The notes under the pieces: model-generated
Told to the model about the DNA's origin: nothing
Seen by the model: only the letters and a program-made list of their open reading frames with translations
The model's database searches: none
Source: Psychrobacter immobilis
GTDB taxonomy: Bacteria > Pseudomonadota > Gammaproteobacteria > Pseudomonadales > Moraxellaceae
DNA: 64,000 nucleotides
NCBI RefSeq assembly: GCF_904846235.1
Contig: NZ_CAJGZN010000010.1
Coordinates: forward strand, 62,001-126,000
Direction: 5' to 3'
Shown: positions 9,366 through 17,162 of the stretch, piece after piece
Numbering within the stretch: position 1 is the stretch's first letter
Layout of the letters: each line of letters opens with the position of its first letter
Translations under genes and position numbers: made by a program

Positions 9366-9765
9366 GTCTTTCTCCTGCTGGCTAGGTCGCAAACCTAGTG
9401 CGTTGGTAATAAAAAAATAGATAGGTATATAACATTATCTCAATTGTGGAATTGGTTAATGCGCGCGTAGTGTAGCAAATTTTAGATGGGTTTTGAATAT
9501 TTTAAAAGTTAATAGCATCGTTAAGCGTATACATAACTCATTAAGTGATCTGCTCTAAGCTGTAATAGCTTTTAGGCGTTTATCCTATGAGTAGGGCTTG
9601 CTATAGTAGACATTTATCATTATCTGTTCTGTTTATTTCATGATAAAGGCAACTAATTATATTTATTTTAGCCATCACCATCGAAAATATATTAACAAGA
9701 TCCATAGTTCCTTATAGAGCTATAAATCGTGCAAAATTTGTGACGAGTAGAAAATAAGAGATTGC
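9366..9765. other. Intergenic region between trhO and the zinc-ribbon membrane protein
   Basis: A 400-bp divergent gap. It becomes clearly more AT-rich from about 9600, with runs of A and T. No ORF or recognised RNA was seen. Promoters for both neighbours should lie here. Confidence 0.45.
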
Positions 9766-10563
9766 ATGCCAAAAACAAAACCTAATAAAGTTTTAAACCT
9801 AACTTGTCCTCATGAAAGTTGTCATGAGTCGTTTGCTGTCCCTTTAATCGAAAAAGGAATACTATTTTGTCCACATTGTAATCACAGTCTTTTGACGGAG
9901 AAACCAGTTGATGTAGATCAAATCAACAAAGTAAGTATCGTTGAAAATAGAAAATCTAAATCATTTTTACATCACTGGCCCTATTTCGCATGGCTGTCGC
10001 TATACGCAATTCTTTTAATTATGGCAAAAATATATAGTTGGACGGATATCATGGACTTATATCTGATTGCGATATTTCTTGTAGGTTCCATAATATTTGA
10101 GAGGTATAAATCTCATTATAACAGTGTGTTATACCGCCTAAAACATAATGAAGTTGAGTTCAAGGCTGGTGTTGATACCTTATCTAACATTAAAAGGTTT
10201 TCTGAAATTAATACTGATTATGTAAATAATGAGGGTGTATTAAACCATAGTAAGTGCCGATTCAATAAAGTAGAAATGCCAGTTCTAAAAAACTGTCCCC
10301 ATTGTAAGTCGCAAATGGTTGTAAAATTGCAGCAGATGGTTGATTGGCAGAAAAACCTTTACTGTAAATACGATATTTATCGCCCAAAAGGAGTTCCAGA
10401 TAGTGAGTACTGCAGTGTCACAAGGCGTTATGTATCGAGGGATACCACACTGTCTAATATGTTCCTATGCTTAAATTGTCACACTCATTATAGTTGGCTA
10501 TATATTTCAAATGAGCATTCAACCATAGATGAGGAAGATGCACGACAATTATGCAAAATGTAG
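9766..10563 (+). CDS. Unknown membrane protein with two zinc-ribbon-like cysteine clusters
   Basis: A 265-residue protein that I do not recognise. The N-terminus carries a Cys4 set (C14, C19, C35, C38), where CPHCNH is a typical zinc-ribbon knuckle. Two membrane segments follow at about 72-90 and 97-112. The C-terminal half holds further pairs: C177PHC180, C200, C206 and C235LNC238, enough for one or two more metal sites. Base composition is noticeably more AT-rich than that of serA or trhO, and Lys/Asn/Ile codons are frequent, which suggests acquisition by transfer. It stands alone on the plus strand next to another AT-rich membrane ORF. Metal binding at a membrane is a reasonable reading; function is unknown. 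Confidence 0.75.
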   Translation: MPKTKPNKVLNLTCPHESCHESFAVPLIEKGILFCPHCNHSLLTEKPVDVDQINKVSIVENRKSKSFLHHWPYFAWLSLYAILLIMAKIYSWTDIMDLYLIAIFLVGSIIFERYKSHYNSVLYRLKHNEVEFKAGVDTLSNIKRFSEINTDYVNNEGVLNHSKCRFNKVEMPVLKNCPHCKSQMVVKLQQMVDWQKNLYCKYDIYRPKGVPDSEYCSVTRRYVSRDTTLSNMFLCLNCHTHYSWLYISNEHSTIDEEDARQLCKM

Positions 10564-10653
10564 GCGTAAAATCCAAGATTTAAAGGTAGCTATCAAATAG
10601 ACGTTATCGTTCTTCATTATTGTGGAATGTAGAATAGTAAGTCTTGTCCTAAT

Positions 10654-10986
10654 CTACTTTCCGAGCGGTATAAGCAGAGAGGTCGAATATATCGATAAGA
10701 CCAAAGCCAGCATACCGATCATACTAATAATGAGTGTTAAAGTTGATAAGAGCTTTGATGGGCGTTGTAGTGTAATAGCCGAAAGTGTTAAACACACAAC
10801 AGGAACTATCGACCACCATTCAATGGTACTAAAAACAAACTTAGTATAAGCTGTTTGTTCTACGCCAAAGCTTATCCAAAGTGAGATAAAACGTTCAATG
10901 AATTGTGGTTGTGCTATGAAATAAATGAAGAATGACTGTATTGTGATACAAGTCATGATAAAAATCCAAAAAATTACTTTTTTCAT
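10654..10986 (-). CDS. Small hydrophobic membrane protein, unknown
   Basis: A 110-residue protein with three likely membrane segments, at about 5-25, 58-76 and 83-105. A short polar loop rich in Phe, Glu and Trp lies between the first two. No family was recognised. It converges with the zinc-ribbon protein gene, and both are AT-rich, so they may have arrived together. There is no clear ribosome binding site before the ATG at 10986. The hydrophobic pattern and intact frame favour a real gene, but the evidence is limited. Confidence 0.55.
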   Translation of the reverse strand: MKKVIFWIFIMTCITIQSFFIYFIAQPQFIERFISLWISFGVEQTAYTKFVFSTIEWWSIVPVVCLTLSAITLQRPSKLLSTLTLIISMIGMLALVLSIYSTSLLIPLGK

Positions 10987-11041
10987 AATATGGTTCAGTA
11001 CTGTTGAGAAGTAATATTAAAGGGTGTAATGCCTTAAATAT

Positions 11042-11071
11042 AAAAAATCCAGCTCAAAGGCTGGATTTTTT
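11042..11071 (-). terminator. Terminator after the Sel1-repeat gene
   Basis: Stem AAATCCAGC/GCTGGATTT with a 6-base loop, A-run and T-run on either side. It lies 26 bases past the Sel1 gene stop. Confidence 0.88.
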
Positions 11072-11096
11072 ATTGCTAAAATAAATAGCTATAGAT

Positions 11097-11678
11097 TTAC
11101 TTACTCTGGAACCAAGTATCCGCTTTGCTACGGGCACTAGCAATGTCTGAGCTTGATAAGTTCAATGCCAACTGACCAATTTTGCCGCGAGCTTTGTTGC
11201 GTACTTTTTCATCTAGCATGCCATCACGGGCGGCCAAGTCATACCATTTATAAGCATCGACCAAATTCTTTTGCTTTTCATCTAACAATGCAAGCGTATA
11301 GCTGGCACGGTTATCACCACGCATGGCGGCTTTTTCTAACCACAGACGGGCTTGTTGTAGGTTAGGCTGTACACCTTCGCCACGCAAATACATGATAGCC
11401 AAATTCAACTGAGCAGGAGCAACGCCTTGTTGAGCGGCTTTGGTATACCACTGGATTGCTTGTTGGGTATTTTGCGCAATACCTTCACCTTTTTGCAAAC
11501 GCTTGGCCAGATAGAACTGAGCGTGATCGTTACCTTGGGCGGCACGACTAGACAACTCGCTCACAGGCATAAGCTCAAAACGTGAGGTATCAAGCGGTAC
11601 GTTTGATATTAACTCAGCATTGGCTAAACCAGCACAAGAAAATAATGCAGTAAACAACGCAGCTTTTAATAATTTCAT
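11097..11678 (-). CDS. Periplasmic Sel1-repeat (SLR/TPR-like) protein
   Basis: A 193-residue protein with an N-terminal signal peptide (MKLLKAALFTALF..., likely cleaved near ANA) and at least three Sel1-type repeats. The repeats show the A..YLA..G.G...N...A..WY.KAA.QG pattern between about residues 48 and 155. Such solenoids mediate protein-protein contacts, often in the periplasm or outer envelope. The partner is unknown, and the neighbours (metW and a small membrane protein) do not suggest one. GGAGC is well placed before the ATG at 11678. A clear terminator follows, so it is a single-gene transcript. Confidence 0.87.
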   Translation of the reverse strand: MKLLKAALFTALFSCAGLANAELISNVPLDTSRFELMPVSELSSRAAQGNDHAQFYLAKRLQKGEGIAQNTQQAIQWYTKAAQQGVAPAQLNLAIMYLRGEGVQPNLQQARLWLEKAAMRGDNRASYTLALLDEKQKNLVDAYKWYDLAARDGMLDEKVRNKARGKIGQLALNLSSSDIASARSKADTWFQSK

Positions 11679-12091
11679 AGCAGCTCCAAAATTAGGCAGT
11701 TAATAAGCAAAAAAAATTGTACCGCTAAACATTGTCTCGCTAAAGACAGTCAGACGGCGATAACAATTAGGTGGAATCTTGCGATATGAACTTACCTAAT
11801 CATTAGCAAAAGGGGGTTGTCATCTCTAAATCAGAGATTTCACCCTAACTGATTAGACAAACGGTCGTAATAGTGGGGTGGCTGACAATATTTTGCTAGC
11901 TTAACACCCAAACTTACGAAACTCAAATACTAATTACAAGGTCACATAGACGTTTGTACCTGATTGTCCTTAACAAAATCAGACAGTTACTAAAAAATTA
12001 TATTAAGTTAACAATCCATTAAGGTTAATACTAGCTCGTAAAGCACTGTTTAGCAGTCTATAAAACATAAAGACAGCTGAGAATTTATCCG
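11679..12091. other. Gene-free stretch between the Sel1-repeat gene and metW
   Basis: A 413-bp gap with no ORF of note. A weak hairpin ATCTCT/AGAGAT lies near 11822-11838. It should contain the Sel1 gene promoter and the 3' end of the metX-metW transcript. Nothing else was recognised. Confidence 0.45.
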
Positions 12092-12700
12092 CTATTTCTT
12101 GGTCACTCGGTAGATAGCGACGTCTGCTAACAAGTTAGGCGCTTGCCTAATTAACGCCTTCATCAAAGGTGTATGACCTTTTTCAGAATCGCTAACCGCA
12201 AAACGATTAATAATATGAATATCATGCTGCGCACATAACAGCTCAAAATCTTTGAAAGTACATAGATGAATATTTGGCGTGTTGTACCATTCGTAAGGCA
12301 ATGCTTCAGAGACAGGCATCATACCTTTAAGCCCTAAATGAATACGGTTTTGCCAATGTGCAAAGTTAGGGAAGGTAATGACTGCTTCACGGGCAACTCT
12401 CAGCATATCAAGCAACAACTCGTCAGGTGCTTTTACTGCTTGTAGGGCACGTGCCATGACGACCGTGTCAAAGCTGTTATCAGCAAAGCGCGCTAGACCA
12501 TCGTTGAGATCCTGCTCGACAATTGATAAGCCATTACCAATTGCCTCATTGATTTTGTCTTCATCAATCTCTAGTCCGTAACCTGTTACACCTAGTTTCT
12601 GCTGTAAGTGGGCAAGCAGCTCGCCATTACCACAACCTAAGTCCAGTACATGTGCTTGCGGCGCAATCCAGCGCTCTGCCAGTTGGTGATCCATTCTCAT
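12092..12700 (-). CDS. metW: MetW methyltransferase-like protein of methionine biosynthesis
   Basis: A 202-residue class I SAM-dependent methyltransferase-fold protein. Motif I is [13 protein letters not shown] near residue 17, and the end of the fold is intact. MetW is encoded next to metX in many proteobacteria and forms a complex with MetX, supporting homoserine acylation. Its own methyl acceptor is not settled. The start overlaps the metX stop by four bases (ATGA type), so translation is coupled. The length is typical of the family. Confidence 0.95.
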   Translation of the reverse strand: MRMDHQLAERWIAPQAHVLDLGCGNGELLAHLQQKLGVTGYGLEIDEDKINEAIGNGLSIVEQDLNDGLARFADNSFDTVVMARALQAVKAPDELLLDMLRVAREAVITFPNFAHWQNRIHLGLKGMMPVSEALPYEWYNTPNIHLCTFKDFELLCAQHDIHIINRFAVSDSEKGHTPLMKALIRQAPNLLADVAIYRVTKK

Positions 12701-14154
12701 GAGCGTTCTCCTGTGGCTGAGCGGCTAGGGGTAATAAATGGCGCAGTCAAAAATCCTTTGACCGCACCCATGTAGCGAGGAATATCAAACAAGAATGAGT
12801 CATGTCCGTGCGGCGCGTCAATATTGATATAGCTGACTGGTTTACCAGTGGCCATCAGTGCATCGACAATCTCTTGCGAGCGCTCAGGTGCAAAACGCCA
12901 ATCAGTGGTAAATGACACGACTAGATACTGGCATTGCGTATGGGCAAAGGCCGCTTTGAGCGCAGAAAGCTCTTGCTGACGATCAGACTCAATATCTTCA
13001 ATCGTCGTTACTGCATCTTCTAACTCACTCTGTGCATTCGCCTTGCTAGATTCGACTGACGCCGCGATTGATTCTTCTATTTGTACTGCTGACTCTGTAG
13101 TATCTTTTGCTACGGTTGATGGGTAGTCGCGTATTGGATAGTCGCGCGTCGGATCAAAGTAATCTAAGGCCTTGGTCATAAGCAGATAAGTATTGGCATC
13201 AAAGTTTTCACTAAAGCGCTCGCCTTGATAGCGTAGGTAGCTTTCGACCTGAAACTCGACATCGTAGCCATACATAAATTTGCCAGATTTTAAATCACGG
13301 CCAAATTTGGCTTTCATCGCGTCATCAGTTAAGTAGGTAATATGGCCAACCATACGCGCCAATATCAGTCCGCGACGAGGATAAGTGCCTTCTTGTATAT
13401 AGCGCCCGTCTTTAAAGTCGGGATCGGATAATATAGATTGGCGCGCTACTTCGTTAAAGGCGATATTTTGAGCAGATAGCTTTGGCGTACTGGCGATGAC
13501 CACACAGCGCTTTAATCGCTCTGGATAATCAACAGACCATTGTAGCGCTTGCATACCGCCCATTGAGCCGCCGACAATGGCGTGCCAAACGTCGATGCCT
13601 AGACGATCTGAGAGCATTGCTTGGGTTTTTACCCAGTCTTTGATGGTGATCAGCGGAAAATCAGGGCCATACACTTGCGGCTCATCGCTGCTATCTGAAT
13701 CAAGGCTGTCCGAACTAACACTATCCGAACCAACGCTATCAGGGTTAATAGTGGTAGGCCCTGTTGAACCAAAACAGCTGCCGATATTATTGACACACAC
13801 CACATAGAACTGATTGGTATCAATTGCTTTATTGGGGCCAATCATATTGTCCCACCAGCCTGCTTTCTTGTCATCAGCACTATGGAAGCCAGCTGCATGA
13901 TGATTGCCTGACAACGCGTGGCAAATCAGAATTGCATTTGATTTGTCGCTATTGAGCGTACCGTAAGTCTCTACCATCAAGTCAAACGAGGGCAGGGTAC
14001 GGTTGCATTCTAACGTTAAGGGCTCAGCGAAATGAAAATTCTGAGGCGTAACGATACCTACAGACCCTAAATCACTGTTGGTATTGGCTGAGCTATTAGA
14101 GTGAGGTTGTGAATTAGGATGCTGGTCACTGGTATTATCAGAGCGTGCGTTCAA
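12697..14154 (-). CDS. metX: Homoserine O-acyltransferase with two lineage-specific insertions
   Basis: A 485-residue alpha/beta-hydrolase-fold enzyme that acylates homoserine, the committed step to methionine. Nucleophile Ser197 lies in GGSMGG, with Asp418 (FTTDWRF) and His451 (GHDSFL) completing the triad. It is about 100 residues longer than most MetX proteins. The excess is a Ser/Asn-rich N-terminal extension (about 1-30), a Ser-Asp-rich loop (about 139-159) and an acidic segment (about 345-396). The start is a TTG. An in-frame stop lies four codons upstream, GAGGT sits just before the TTG, and no ATG occurs before the conserved core, so this is the only sensible start. Acetyl or succinyl specificity cannot be fixed by eye. 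It is the first gene of a metX-metW operon. Confidence 0.95.
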   Translation of the reverse strand: MNARSDNTSDQHPNSQPHSNSSANTNSDLGSVGIVTPQNFHFAEPLTLECNRTLPSFDLMVETYGTLNSDKSNAILICHALSGNHHAAGFHSADDKKAGWWDNMIGPNKAIDTNQFYVVCVNNIGSCFGSTGPTTINPDSVGSDSVSSDSLDSDSSDEPQVYGPDFPLITIKDWVKTQAMLSDRLGIDVWHAIVGGSMGGMQALQWSVDYPERLKRCVVIASTPKLSAQNIAFNEVARQSILSDPDFKDGRYIQEGTYPRRGLILARMVGHITYLTDDAMKAKFGRDLKSGKFMYGYDVEFQVESYLRYQGERFSENFDANTYLLMTKALDYFDPTRDYPIRDYPSTVAKDTTESAVQIEESIAASVESSKANAQSELEDAVTTIEDIESDRQQELSALKAAFAHTQCQYLVVSFTTDWRFAPERSQEIVDALMATGKPVSYINIDAPHGHDSFLFDIPRYMGAVKGFLTAPFITPSRSATGERS

Positions 14155-14550
14155 AGCTACCTCGCAAGACTACAATCATCAATAAAATAAAAGCAAAATG
14201 GCACGTTGCTAACAGGCTATTTTACCTACACGGTTTTTATAAACTGGGCCTGCCTATTGTATGGTGATGCGCGTTGGAGTACAACCATCGAGCGCGCCTT
14301 TCGAGCGCATCGATCGTAGTTTTTATGGAATATACTTTATAAATGAATAACGAGTAAGCCGCCAGCATCAAGTAATCAAGAGTTAATAAATAGCAACTGC
14401 GTATCAAATTGTATAGGTGCGCTTTTAGCCCGCGTCATTAATAGATAAAATGCTACACTAATGAGGTGTCTATTCAACTGTGTCTTAACAGTATCGTCTC
14501 TTATTATTTTGACATCACCCTTAATAACTTACTGCTAATAAAGTGCTGCT
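14155..14550. promoter_or_regulatory. Divergent promoter region of metX and hemH
   Basis: A 396-bp gap with no ORF. It carries both promoters. I saw no SAM riboswitch structure or clear MetJ/MetR operator, so methionine control is not visible by inspection. Confidence 0.45.
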
Positions 14551-15570
14551 ATGAAACCTAAATTGCCCCCACGTATTGCCGTTTTGTTAGTGAATCTTGG
14601 TACGCCAGATGAGCCAACGGCACCTGCCGTACGTCGCTACCTCAAACAGTTTTTGTCAGACCCACGAGTGATTGAGATTCCCAAATTCCTATGGGCTATT
14701 ATTCTCAATTTGTTTGTTTTACCCAGTCGTCCTAAACGCGTAGCAAAGGCTTATGCGAGCATTTGGGAAGGTGACTCACCGATTCGTAAAATACTAAAAA
14801 GCCAAGTTGAGCTATTAGAACCACGTTTGGCTGATAGTGTGGCGCCATTTCGTATCTCTGTGCATCCTGCGATGAGCTATGGTAATCCTGGTTTGCCTGA
14901 TGTCATGGACGCGCTACGTGGTGAAGGGGTTGATCACTTTGTCATACTGCCGTTGTTTCCGCAGTACTCTGCCTCTTCAGGCGGTGCCGTATATGATGCG
15001 CTGACAAAGTGGACGCTAAAACAACGCAACTTGCCAAACTATACGATTGTCAAAGACTACTTTGCCCATCCCCTATATATTCAAGCTTTGGCCAACTCTA
15101 TTCGCCGTTTTCAAGAGAAGCATGGCAAGCCTGAAAAATTGATGTTTAGTTTTCATGGTATCCCGCAGCCTTATGCCGATAAAGGCGATCCTTATCCTAA
15201 ACGCTGTAAATGTACCGCTGCACAAGTGGCACATGAGCTTGGCCTGACAGAAGATGAATGGATTATCAGTTTCCAGTCTCGCTTTGGTAAGCAAGAGTGG
15301 GTTAAGCCATATACCGATGTGGTGTTGGAAGATTGGGGTAAGTCAGGTGTGCGCTCGGTACAGGTGATCAGTCCAGCGTTTTCAGCAGATTGTTTAGAAA
15401 CATTAGAGGAGCTAGCCATTGAAAACCGTGATAACTTCCTTAATGCTGGCGGGCAAGAGTATCATTATATTCCTGCACTAAACCTTGATGAGACACATAT
15501 TGAATTGCTTGAAGCGTTGAGCCTGCCTTTGGTAAAAGGTTGGGCTGGCACGTTAGATGGCTGGGTTTAA
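14551..15570 (+). CDS. hemH: Ferrochelatase
   Basis: A 339-residue enzyme that inserts ferrous iron into protoporphyrin IX, the last step of protoheme synthesis. Visible signatures are [10 protein letters not shown] at 11-20, the catalytic His202 in FSFHGIP, and the acidic metal-path segment [15 protein letters not shown] near 274-288. Two cysteines (KRCKCTAA, 219 and 221) sit where some bacterial ferrochelatases hold iron-sulfur ligands, but the full cluster set is not evident. Length is typical. It stands alone between metX and a converging acidic-protein gene, followed by a strong shared terminator. Confidence 0.97.
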   Translation: MKPKLPPRIAVLLVNLGTPDEPTAPAVRRYLKQFLSDPRVIEIPKFLWAIILNLFVLPSRPKRVAKAYASIWEGDSPIRKILKSQVELLEPRLADSVAPFRISVHPAMSYGNPGLPDVMDALRGEGVDHFVILPLFPQYSASSGGAVYDALTKWTLKQRNLPNYTIVKDYFAHPLYIQALANSIRRFQEKHGKPEKLMFSFHGIPQPYADKGDPYPKRCKCTAAQVAHELGLTEDEWIISFQSRFGKQEWVKPYTDVVLEDWGKSGVRSVQVISPAFSADCLETLEELAIENRDNFLNAGGQEYHYIPALNLDETHIELLEALSLPLVKGWAGTLDGWV

Positions 15571-15614
15571 TCAATCAAAAGTCGCTGTTTTAGTAAGCTG
15601 AATAGTAGAATAAG

Positions 15615-15649
15615 AAAAGCACGCTTAATATAGTTAAGCGTGCTTTTTT
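15615..15649. terminator. Bidirectional terminator between hemH and the acidic-protein gene
   Basis: Perfect stem AAAGCACGCTTAA/TTAAGCGTGCTTT, 5-base loop and T-run. It serves both converging genes. Confidence 0.93.
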
Positions 15650-15665
15650 GGTTTAGAGAGGTAAA

Positions 15666-16040
15666 TTAAAAATCATCATCGTTGCTACGTTCGGCTGCTT
15701 CTCTATCAACAATATCCATCGCATCTGGATAATCGCTGTCATCAAGATTGTCTTGAACCAAAATCTCATCGACACGAGACTCATCGATATTTTGACGATG
15801 CGCAGGTGTCAGCCCTTGGGTCGCATCACTACCGACTTCTGAATTGTTAAATCCCGCGCTATTATCAATCACATCATCGTTGTCGATGGTATGCAGCATA
15901 GGATTGTCCAAATCGACCAATTGATTGTCTTGTTCATCCTGATTATTGTTATCTGAGTTATCGACGCTGTCATTGTTATCACGACGATTACCGTCAATAT
16001 GATCCATCTCTTCTGGTAGTGGATTTTTTGAGTTTTCCAT
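15666..16040 (-). CDS. Small highly acidic Asp/Asn-rich protein, unknown
   Basis: A 124-residue polar protein dominated by Asp, Asn, Glu and Ser, with almost no hydrophobic core and no signal peptide. It is probably largely disordered. The ATG at 16040 is chosen over the upstream in-frame ATGs because AAGGAA lies eight bases before it. Segments such as DNDSVDNSDNNNQDEQD resemble low-complexity acidic proteins annotated only as hypothetical in Moraxellaceae. It has its own terminator shared with hemH. Function is unknown. Confidence 0.7.
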   Translation of the reverse strand: MENSKNPLPEEMDHIDGNRRDNNDSVDNSDNNNQDEQDNQLVDLDNPMLHTIDNDDVIDNSAGFNNSEVGSDATQGLTPAHRQNIDESRVDEILVQDNLDDSDYPDAMDIVDREAAERSNDDDF

Positions 16041-16228
16041 GAATAATTCCTTATTGTAGTTATTAGATGTCGCCATCATTATAAATAAAAATATCGCGCT
16101 GGCTTGTTAAAGCATCGCTCATTGCAATGTAGATAATATGCTTCTCAGTTTGTACGCTTAATCAACTTTTCACTAGTAGTAAGGTGTGACAGGATGTTCA
16201 AAAAATGTAAGACGATGATTAGAATACA

Positions 16229-16261
16229 ATTACGGCTACTCAATATGAGTAGCCGTAATTG
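16229..16261 (-). terminator. Hairpin after the TTG-start membrane protein gene
   Basis: A 15-bp perfect inverted repeat, AATTACGGCTACTCA and its complement, around a 3-base loop. It lies 69 bases past the stop at 16330. The flanking T-run is weak, but stem stability suggests a terminator or 3'-end stabiliser. Confidence 0.75.
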
Positions 16262-16329
16262 TTTATGAAATTTTTGCTAAGTCTTTGTACGATAGCAAGA
16301 CTGCTACATAAGAAATCAAACTTATAGTG

Positions 16330-16866
16330 TTAATTATTGGCGTGGTCGAACTTGTAATTTAACTTCTGTACTAGACATGACTGATAGTCAGCCAGTTTGA
16401 ATCGCCATAAATAGGTCAATGCAATACCATAAATGGCAGTCTCAGCCAGCTCTTCGACAATTTCACCAAATGTATGCGGGAACATAATAGCATTCTCACC
16501 CATGTATTGAATGACAGCAAGTACAGTAACGCTAAGATAGAGCGAAACTGGCACGTTTTTTAGCACTGCCCATAGGTAATGCCTCGAATAGACCAGCAAA
16601 CCAAGCGCGACGAGATAGATAACGGTAAGGACGCTGTCCTCCCACCAGTCATAAGATTGACCAAGCATCGAAAAGTCGCTTGGAACCAGTAAGTCTGGTA
16701 GATAGTTCAACTCTCGACGAATGACAGAAACAAATATAAGTACGGCTGCCAGCCAAAAAGCCTTAATTTGTTTGACATGACTTTTCATAACATATTGTAA
16801 AATACGCAACAGGCATGCTATCAAAAGTATAATGCCAGGGACTTCAATGATGCCATCTGAGCTCAA
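16330..16866 (-). CDS. Multi-pass membrane protein of unknown function
   Basis: A 178-residue hydrophobic protein with about four or five membrane segments (near 8-22, 38-50, 80-95, 103-120 and 140-152). Conserved-looking charged spots, RRE, WWED and VEELAE, sit at the membrane edges. No family could be named. The frame begins with TTG at 16866; there is no ATG until residue 27, inside the second half of the first hydrophobic block. A perfect AGGAG lies nine bases before the TTG, so the TTG start is well supported. It is flanked by terminators on both sides and is monocistronic. Confidence 0.75.
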   Translation of the reverse strand: MSSDGIIEVPGIILLIACLLRILQYVMKSHVKQIKAFWLAAVLIFVSVIRRELNYLPDLLVPSDFSMLGQSYDWWEDSVLTVIYLVALGLLVYSRHYLWAVLKNVPVSLYLSVTVLAVIQYMGENAIMFPHTFGEIVEELAETAIYGIALTYLWRFKLADYQSCLVQKLNYKFDHANN

Positions 16867-16904
16867 AATAAATGACTCCTGCGTATCAAAAAGAATGTGT
16901 TAAA

Positions 16905-16934
16905 AACAAAAAAGTGAGCCCAAAGGCTCACTTT
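16905..16934 (-). terminator. Probable polA terminator
   Basis: Perfect stem AAAGTGAGCC/GGCTCACTTT with 4-base loop. On the minus strand it runs into a T6 tract. It lies about 230 bases past the polA stop, with no other gene between. Confidence 0.82.
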
Positions 16935-17162
16935 AAAGCGAAAATATCGAATAGTTAGGGTTTAACTGATAGCCTATTATAAACCTCATATCTAGATATT
17001 ACTGTTATGAAATATAACTAACTGGTCATAAGTGATTGTTAATATAAACAATATATAATGACTTATTGTAGTGTCAGTTATCAAAAACTGTCATATTTGC
17101 AAAGTACATGAATAATCATACCTTACATATTTGATAAAATGGCAGTTAGTGACAGTTAATGT

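Noticed and set aside
14155..14550. Search for a SAM riboswitch before metX
   Set aside because: No riboswitch-like set of paired elements could be drawn, and these are rare upstream of metX in gammaproteobacteria.
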